A DNA stretch of 64,000 nucleotides, from NCBI GenBank assembly GCA_963680875.1, contig OY804576.1, positions 77,319,668 to 77,383,667 of the forward strand. Direction: 5' to 3'. The notes under the pieces are model-generated. The model worked only from the letters and a program-made list of their open reading frames with translations, ran no database searches and had not been told where the DNA came from. How positions within the stretch are numbered: the stretch's first letter is position 1; every line of letters starts with the position of its first letter. This DNA comes from Bathymodiolus brooksi. Its lineage: Eukaryota; Mollusca; Bivalvia; Mytilida; Modiolidae. Below, in pieces: positions 20,909 to 30,700 of the stretch. A program made the position numbers and the translations under genes.

Positions 20909-21468
20909 CACTAAAATAGTGTAAATATATATACAGTCAAACATGACTAAAAGGGCATCACTATATAACACATCACTGTCTATAAAGGACAGTCTCATTT
21001 CCCCCATTAATGAATAGTGCACATCATTTTAACCTGTATATAAAGGACAACTACTCATAAAGGCCACTTATTAATACACTAAAAAACAAAACAATGTAGT
21101 GTAAATATATACAAGAAGACAAACCCATATTTCTGACCAATGGTGGACAGTGTTTCCCCACAGTTACCATTTCTCATTTATTCTCACTTGAGAAAAAATC
21201 TTCATGTTTCTTATCAAAAAACATGTCACTTTCCACCCTTTCATGACCAAAGATACAAAACATTAATACATTCATTGAAAAAACTGAATGTAATACACAT
21301 ATACAAATAAAAATCAATTAAGATGAAAAAAAAAGTTTTCTCGACATGTCCACATTTTTCTTCTGTGATTCATAACATGGTTCGATATATAAAGAAAAAT
21401 AAATTTTGATTTTTTTTTTAGCAAAGCCCGCTTTGTACACATTCAAGGTGTGTTGTCTTTTATATGGA
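20909..21468. other. Region 3' of the receptor-like gene
   Basis: Likely contains the 3' untranslated region of the gene ending at 21469. The minus strand has AATAAA at 21182-21177, about 290 bp after the stop, a possible polyadenylation signal. No other gene seen. Confidence 0.35.
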
Positions 21469-21779
21469 TTAAGTTTGGAAATTAAGAAATTGTTTTCCGT
21501 AAGTGGCATGCGAGTAGTTGGTGTTTCCGGTATGTTTCTGATTGCTAGGTTGTGCTCTCATCAGATGCAAATGGTTATACTCAATACAGTTACCATCTAA
21601 CTTATCTGTGTTCACGTCTGTTGTAAAGACTTGTGATTCACGGATCATGGCATACGCATCTTCGTCTTCGTTATCATTATCAGTGTCAAATTCAAACTCG
21701 TCATCGTCTGTGGTGATTGACTTTTTCTCGTACGCACCATAGACGTTTTTCTTCCTTTCCTGTGGTTTCTCTTTATCTT
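21469..21779 (-). CDS. Receptor-like gene, last exon G (cytoplasmic tail)
   Basis: 311 bp after TATTGTAG|AAGATAAAG, 104 codons including the stop. Lys/Glu-rich start, NVYGAYEKK, an acidic run, [18 protein letters not shown] and a Gln/Asn-rich end. The plus-strand frames at 21406-21742 are shadows. Confidence 0.85.
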
Positions 21780-24700
21780 CTACAATACATGATTATATGA
21801 CTATTATTAATGGCTGTTTATCGTACACATATATATTTTCATTCAAGAAACTCATTATTTAGCTAATCGCATCGGTGGTGTAACGGCCTCAAATGCGGTA
21901 GATCGTGTGTTCGAGTCCCGATCGGGTCAAACCAAAGACAATAAAATTGGTATTTGTTGCTTCTCCGCTAAGCACGCAGCATTAAGGAGAAAGAGCAACA
22001 ACTGGTTAAATTGGCTCGGAATCAGGATAATGTGTCCGAGTGGGGCGACATGTTTATCCACGGACTGTTGTTTTAGTGAGTTGGCACTATACAAATCTAG
22101 TTAAGCGTGTTGGTCTAGTACAAAGCGGACCTTATCATCATCTCATTGAAAATTAACTTGTTCTCGCCATGATATAGCTGACAAATTGCTGAGTTGGCGT
22201 TAAACTATATATTACTCACACAAGAAATACAGTATTTAATTTGATATCAGGTTAGGCAGGTTCCGTCTGTGACCTAATTTTCTGTTGTAATATGAAATTT
22301 GATTGGTCTATTAAATACTTGATGGATATGTCGTAATGATGCGACATAGATAAGGCTTGAAGTAACGGAATTCGGACAAATGAACCGTGACTCAAGATGA
22401 TGACATACCTCTTGATCTGGTAACCACTGATGTTTGTTTCACCCCCCAACACACACACACTATCTCTTAGCCTTATGTCTAGCACCATAGACCACTCGAC
22501 CGCATCGGCTGTATGAAACAATTATAGCTTCAATAGTCGGTCTGACCCATTTGTTGATGGCACTTTTGATTTTTAATTTTAATATTATTTAAGTTTCGCT
22601 TTCTACAATCTATATTGCATGAAAATAATTATAATATTATTAACAGTTACTTACTCTTTGACATTTGTTTGATTGTTTGTTCCTCGTTCGGTCTCATTCT
22701 GGAGCAGCTAGATGAATAATATAAACATACAGTTAAGCATAACAATAATGTATATAAAACGTTTTGATGATCACATTACAGTATAGTATTCTTTACTTAA
22801 CAAAACTATGGTCAACAATGTTCAGTGATGCTTTGTTTTGCTATCAAACGTTTTACAATCATCTGGATGATGTAAATTGCTAAGTGCTCTCCGCGAGTGT
22901 AATAGATCCGGTCGGGTCAAATCAAAGACTACAAAAATTGCATTTACTACTTCTCCGCCAAGTGTACAACATTAAGTGGTACATGTAAAGAGCAAATTCT
23001 TCTTGGTTCCGAGTCAGGATTAATGTGTCCCAGGGAGTGACATGTTGTTTCAGTGAGTTATAACAAGTCTACGGAGAGTGTTGGTCTAGTACAATAAAGA
23101 CAGTTAATATCATCATATGGTCATGTGTCCCAGGGAGTGACATATTGTTTCAGTGAGTTATAACAAGTCTGCTGAGAGTGTTTGTCTAGTACAATAAAGA
23201 CAGTCAATATCATCATCTGGTCATGTGTTCCAGGGAGTGACATGTTGTTTCAGTGAGTTATAACAAGTCTGCTGAAAGTGTTTGTCTAGTACAATAAAGA
23301 CAGTCAATATCATCATCTGGTCATGTGTTCCAGGGAGTGACATGTTGTTTCAGTGAGTAATAACAAGTCTGCTGAGAGTGTTTGTCTAGTACAATAAAGA
23401 CAGTCAGTATCATCATCTGGTCACAACATATATAGTCAGGTTAATTTGCTAAAGTGTTGTTCATAAATGTTAGAGAAAACTCAAGGCCAAGGGATAATCA
23501 AGAATGCACAATCCAAAGACACTGGCAACATTGGGCAAACAAGACACAGGAAGAAGACAAACAAGACACAGGAAGAAGACAAACAAGACACAGGAAGAAG
23601 ACAAACAAGACACAGGAAGAAGACAAACAAGACACAGGAAGAAGACAAACAAGACACAGGAAGAAGACAAACAAGACACAAGAAGAAGACAAACAAGCAA
23701 ACAACAAAAACAAAGCAAAAACACAAAACAAACAACTAAACATATGAGTAACATGGATCCCATAAAAAACAAACAACTAAACATATGAGTAACACTGACC
23801 CCATAAAAAACAAACAACTAAACATATGAGTAACATGGATCCCATAAAAAACAAACAACTAAACATATGAGTAACACGGACCCCATAAAAAACAAACAAC
23901 TAAACATATGAGTAACATGGATCCCATAAAAAACAAACAACTAAACATATGAGTAACATGGATCCCATAAAAAACAAACAACTAAACATATGAGTAACAC
24001 GGACCCCATAAAAAACAAACAACTAAACATATGAGTAACACTGACCCCATAAAAAACAAACAACTAAACATATGAGTAACACGGACCCCATAAAAACAAA
24101 CAACTAAACATATGAGTAACATGGATCCCATAAAAAACAAACAACTAAACATATGAGTAACATGGATCCCATAAAAAACAAACAACTAAACATATGAGTA
24201 ACACTGACCCCATAAAAAACAAACAACTAAACATATGAGTAACACGGACCCCATAAAAAACAAACAACTAAACATATGAGTAACACTGACCCCATAAAAA
24301 ACAAACAACTAAACATATGAGTAACACGGACCCCATAAAAAACAAACAACTAAACATATGAGTAATATGGATCCCATAAAAACAAACAACTAAACATATG
24401 AGTAACATGGATCCCATAAAAAACAAACAACTAAACATATGAGTAACATGGATCCCATAAAAAACAAACAACTAAACATATGAGTAACACTGACCCCATA
24501 AAAAACAAACAACTAAACATATGAGTAACACTGACCCCATAAAAAACAAACAACTAAACATATGAGTAACATGGATCCCATAAAAAACAAACAACTAAAC
24601 ATATGAGTAACATGGATCCCATAAAAAACAAACAACTAAACATATGAGTAACACTGACCCCATAAAAAACAAACAACTAAACATATGAGTAACATGGATC

Positions 24701-27700
24701 CCATAAAAAACAAACAACTAAACATATGAGTAACACGAAACCCATAAAAAACAAACAACTAAACATATGAGTAACACTGACCCCATAAAAAACAAACAAC
24801 TAAACATATGAGTAACACGAAACCCATAAAAAACAAACAACTAAACATATGAGTAACATGGATCCCATAAAAAACAAACAACTAAACATATGAGTAACAT
24901 GGATCCCATAAAAAACAAACAACTAAACATATGAGTAACACTGACCCCATAAAAAACAAACAACTAAACATATGAGTAACACTGACCCCATAAAAAACAA
25001 ACAACTAAACATATGAGTAACATGGATCCCATAAAAAACAAACAACTAAACATATGAGTAACATGGATCCCATAAAAAACAAACAACTAAACATATGAGT
25101 AACATGGATCCCATAAAAAACAAACAACTAAACATATGAGTAACACGGACCCCATAAAAAACAAACAACTAAACATATGAGTAACACGGACCCCATAAAA
25201 AACAAACAACTAAACATATGAGTAACACTGACCCCATAAAAAACAAACAACTAAACATATGAGTAACACGGACCCCATAAAAAACAAACAACTAAACATA
25301 TGAGTAACATGGATCCCATAAAAAACAAACAACTAAACATATGAGTAATATGGATCCCATAAAAAAACAAGCTGTTCGCGAAGAGTAAGCAGCCCCAAAG
25401 TATCTGCGTGTATTATTTCATGGGCATTTGCTGTTGCTTATATGTTGGTATATAGACCATACAAAGATCAATGGAAAAGAATGCATTCATCTTACAAATA
25501 AATAAAAGAGCATTGAACGTATATGGCGTAAATAGATATCAGATGTTTTTTTCTTCTAAATATGTTTATGTTTTAGTATTCAGTGGATTTGTTCACACAA
25601 TAACTTACCACATGGAAAGGAATACAGCCATAACTATAACAAGGCACAGAACGACGACGGAACTGCTTAAAATCATCATCCATTCTGCTTGATTGACATC
25701 TAAATATAAAGTAATACTGCACCAGTTTTGGGTGAAGAACATTTCCCCATGAAAATTCAATTAGGAATACGGCGGTACCTTTACTAAGCTATTCATGCAT
25801 GTTTCAAGTCGAAATATGTTCCCAACAACTAGAAATCTGCAATTCCGTGTGCATGTTTATCGTCCTCGCCATTGTTGTGGAGACTGATTAACTTTCGGTT
25901 GCTTTGTTCCGATGATTGCCGATCATGACCTCGTGAAGAACAGTTTTGGTCCGATGATTGCCGATCATGACCTCGTGAAGAAAAGCTTTGGTCCGATGAT
26001 TGCCGATCATGACCTCGTGAAGAAAAGATAAACAATCATGGATGCTGAGGTATGCACGCACACATTCCTGACAATGATTATTGAGGAATATGTCTGTTTC
26101 ATGTCGTGTGAACCAATTTTTTTTTGCAATTATTCTTATGTGGTACACACGGAATATATTTTTATTTTTCATCAACTGAACATTGCGCATGAGCGATAAT
26201 CTCCCTGAAAGAGTTCAAATCTTGGGTCACGCGCATATCCTTTGCATTACTGTACGGGAAAACAGAATTATCTGCTGTCAAATATTTTGCGATTTGCTCT
26301 TAAAATCTGCTTTTGAGCGGATTTTTAATGTTATGCAGTTGATTTTAGTTAAAATTAAATGACATATTTTTTAAGTGAAAATATTTAATAAAAAATTCCA
26401 CGATATTTGCCTTTCATATTATTTTAACAACACCTATGAATTATTCTAAAATTCTTAAAGAATGGGGGCCGTCATGGCCGTGATCGTATGGTAGTTGGAT
26501 TTACAATTACATATGCAATCAGTGCCTATCACCAATGATGTTGTGGGTGCGAACCCCCGTTCATGGCGAGGTGTACTCGATACAACATTATGTGATAAAG
26601 GTCGGTGGTTTTCTCCGGGTACTCCGCTCTCCTCCACCAATAAAACTGACCGCAACGTTAACCATATAACTGAAATATTGTTGAAAATGGCGTCTAACAC
26701 GATAAACCAACCAACTCGGTGAAGTATTCTTACAAAATGTGCCAATGTTGAGTGTTTGTTTTCTAATCCAATTAGTATGTGTTCCGTTCAGTTCAGGTCA
26801 TACTTAATGAGTTCAGACAAACGAAAAAGTTGGAAACAATCATTTGTTTTTATACATACATTTGTATAAGATACGATTAGGGGTATCATCAAATATCGAA
26901 GGCAAAAATAAACCGATGGAACCCAAAACAAGTTCTAAATGTATTTATAACTACCTTTAATTTGTAACATTTACCTTAGGACATATAATTTGTAGTATTA
27001 ACTTTAGGGTACTTAGTTTGCGACATTTACTTTGGGATATTAAATCTGTAACATTTACCCTAGGATACATAATCTGCAACATTTACTCTAACATTTAACT
27101 TAGAACACTTAATTTGTATGAGTTACCTTAGGACACATAATCATCAACATTTACCTGAGGACACGTAATCTGCAACATTTATATCAGCATACATAATCTG
27201 CAACATTTACTCTGTAACATTTACCTTAGGATACATATTTTGCAACCCTTACTCTGTAACTTTCAACTTAATCAGTAACATTTAACCTAGGACACTTAAT
27301 ATGTAACATTTAACTTAGGACACTTAATACAAATATATTTAACATTTACCTTAGGACACACAATCTGTAATATTTAACTTAGGAAACTTTATCTCTAACA
27401 TTTACCTTAGGACACATGATTTGTAACATTTACCCCAGGACACTTAAACTGTAAAATTTATCTTATGATACATATTCTGCAATATTCATTCTGTAACATT
27501 TAACTTAGGACACTTACTTTGTAGCAGTTACCTAAGGACACACTATTTGCAACATTTACCCAAAGGACACGTAATCTGCAACATTTACCCCAAGACACTT
27601 ACTCTGTAATAGTTACCTTCGGACATATAATCTGCAACATTTACCTTAGGACACGTGATCTGCAACATTTATCTCAGGACATATTATAATCTGTAGCATT

Positions 27701-30700
27701 TACTCTGGATCATTTACCATAGGACACTTAATCTTTAGCATTTACCTTAGGACACTTAATCTTTAGCATTTACCTTAGGACACTTAATCTTTAGCATTTA
27801 CCTTAGGACACTTAATCTTCACCAATACCCTAGGATACTTGATATATATACTGCTTGTTTTCAAACAAATACTTACAGTTGTTAATATAAGTAGTGGTAG
27901 TCTTGCTTGTTGTCGTTGTTTCTGTGTAGAAAAAAACCCCATCATTCCATATTAAAGGCATCATTTATTTTGGTTTCGCTTTAAATATAAATGGGATGTC
28001 GTTGAAACACCTTTTATCACGCTATGAAGTTTAGAGGGTATATAGGAATCGGCTTGTCTTTCTGTCTGTCTGTGCAAATTGTCAGCACAACTTTCCAGCT
28101 CAGAACTGTTATTATTGATATTTGATATGATAATAGCTCACCACTAGAGAGTGTGTCTCAAATAAGGCTGAAATGTCTTTCTGTAAGGTCAGGGTTACAA
28201 AATAAGTTATGTACATATCTCATGTAAATTAGTTGTCACATATTATCTCACTTAGACCTCTGTTCCATGCATTAAAAGATATTAATGATAATTTGCATAA
28301 TTATATCCCCTAAACTAGAGATCGTGTTGCGGATAATGCTTAAATGTTTTTCTCTGAGGTCAAGACCACAAACATAGTTCAAATATACATGTCCCATGTA
28401 AAAAGTTGTCAGCACAATATGTCCGACTTAAAGCCTTTTAATGCCTTTAAGAATATCAATGTTACCTGGCATGATTGTAACCTATCTATAGAACGCGAAT
28501 TAGACTGGAATGTATTTCGGAGAGTTCAAGGTCAAAACTGTATTTCTAATGAACATATGCAATGTACATTCGTGACCGTTTTAAGTGTCTTATAGGAGCC
28601 GTTCTCTAAGGATAAGTCGCAAATTAAGCTGGAATGTCTTCATGGAAGCTCAAGCTCAAAATTAAGTTTAAATCTACACGGATCATGTTCCACTCAAGAA
28701 CTTATCAGGATATTAATACTATTTGGTATGATTGCAGCCGTCCAATAGAAAACGATCACAGTCATATCAGTAGTTCAACTACACATAATCAATGTACAAA
28801 GTTTAAAATGAATAGAGGGGGGTTTGCTATTATTTTGTAAGCTTTAGTCAAAGCATTCCCAATACAATGTGTACAATTACAAAATTTGTTAAGCTTATAT
28901 TACTTTAGCACCGTCTAACGTTTATTTGTTGTTTTTGCTTTGTTTTTTGTTTTTAATTTTGTAGATTTCGTACTTTGATTATTTTTTATTTTGTGTGTAA
29001 CTTTTTTTGTCCCTTAATTTGTAATTTTCTTTGTCTGTTTTTTTTAAACATAGTGTTTGCTCTTACCGCTGCCCATTCTCTTACTCTTGGAGAGGAAAGA
29101 AAAATACATACTTTCGACGAAAACATTGCAAACACTTTCGAAATTTTGCATAAGGAATACTTTTCACTTCATTGTAAATACAATAACACAAAATACAGTA
29201 AGAAATATGTAAATACCTGTTTCAGTCGTATTCGGTATGCAGCCATGTACATTATCGCATCTACAAAGTAATGAACATATAAGCTACATCTATATATTTA
29301 CACCTCTATGTTACATTATTCACAGTTTATACCAGCAGATCATGTTCGGTTCGTCTTTACCTTCAATTATTTGTAGGAGGGCTCATGTCTTATTTACGGT
29401 ATTTGTGTTTGTTTACGTATAATGGTGTCCAACAAATATTGTGTTTTGTTTTTGTTTTGTTTTTCTTCGTCTTGTGCAACCCTACGTTTCCAGTTTCTCT
29501 GCAGTGTACTGTTTATCCAATAATCGTTGTTTTTGTAGTTGGCTTTACAACTACCGATGCAATCAGTGGATATAACCACTAACGTTGCGAGTTCGAATTC
29601 CACTCCGGCGAGGTGTCCACAATACAACATCATGTGATAAAGTTTGTCAGTTACTTGCTGCAGGTCGATGGTTTTCTCCGGGTATTCCGGTTTCCTTCGC
29701 CAATAAAACTGACCACCACGATATAGCTGAAATATTGTTTCAAATTTGAAATCAAAGGGCCTCCAATATCACTATACCCTCCAATTTTGTTTGAGATGGA
29801 GGCAGATTATGAAACCCCATAGGAATCCTCTACATTCATTTACCTTGCTTTAATATTCTAATGTGACATTTCTGATTAGTCTACGTGGCAATTATTTTTG
29901 CTAGATATATCATTATCAGCATCAGATATCCCCCAACAATGATAAAGTATCATATTGTTTTTACATGTAGGCTTATATATATTAATAAACATAGAAGTAG
30001 AGAAAGCTATCATAATACTTTTGACAAATAAAAAGCATTTGATTACCTCGAATTGCTCTTCAATATGCATAAAATGAAAAATGCATAAATATGTATTAAA
30101 ACATATAACTGAAATATTCTTTAAACGTGGCGTTAAACACCATAACCCTAACCCATGGTACAACCCGGAGATGTCATGAACGATGAACGGAACAGATTGT
30201 GATTACGCTATAAATGGAACATATTCCTGGCCATTTGTGACACAGATATTCCGTAATGATTGACCAGGTCATGATGGCGACCGTAAAATATTAACACGTA
30301 GACTTTCTTTATATGCAACTCTACTTCAGCTTGTCAATTAATTTCCCATAGCTCGTATATTACAAACTTAGCGGGGTTAAGAACAGTAAATACTTATCCC
30401 ATTTAAGGACGTACAAGTATAAATATTCAAAGATAATTAACTATGGAAGGTTGCAGAAAAATATATATTTAACTGAACGATATCAATGTATTGTACAAAT
30501 GAGATTATCGGTTGGTGGAGAAAACCCGCAGTACCCGGTGAAAACCACCGATTTGTCGCAAGTCACTGACAATCTTTATCACATAATGTGTTATGGAGTA
30601 CACCTCGCCTGAACGGTATTCCAACTCACAACTTTAGTGGTGATAGCACTGATTGCACAGGTAGTTGTAAATCCAACTCTGATGCGATCATGACCATGAC

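Larger units (their letters stand above)
23462..25400 (+). repeat. Repeat R3 copy expanded by two minisatellites
   Basis: Begins TGTTAGAGAAAACTCAAGG and ACACTGGCAACATTGGGCA like other R3 copies and ends TTCGCGAAGAGTAAGCAG. Unexpanded copies are about 150-190 bp; this one is about 1.94 kb because of a 22-bp and a 41-bp tandem array. Intronic in the receptor-like gene. Confidence 0.75.

Noticed and set aside
23470..24471. Several 67-115-codon hydrophobic frames on the minus strand over the minisatellites
   Set aside because: They come from 22-bp and 41-bp tandem units. With a 41-bp period the frame changes every unit, and several overlapping frames are open at once, which is a property of the repeat, not of a gene.
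23735..25370. CRISPR-like array
   Set aside because: Units are contiguous 41-bp repeats with small variation; there are no unique spacers and no cas genes, and the DNA is eukaryotic.
30100..30160. Telomere-like CCCTAA motif
   Set aside because: Only two imperfect copies at the end of a SINE tail.
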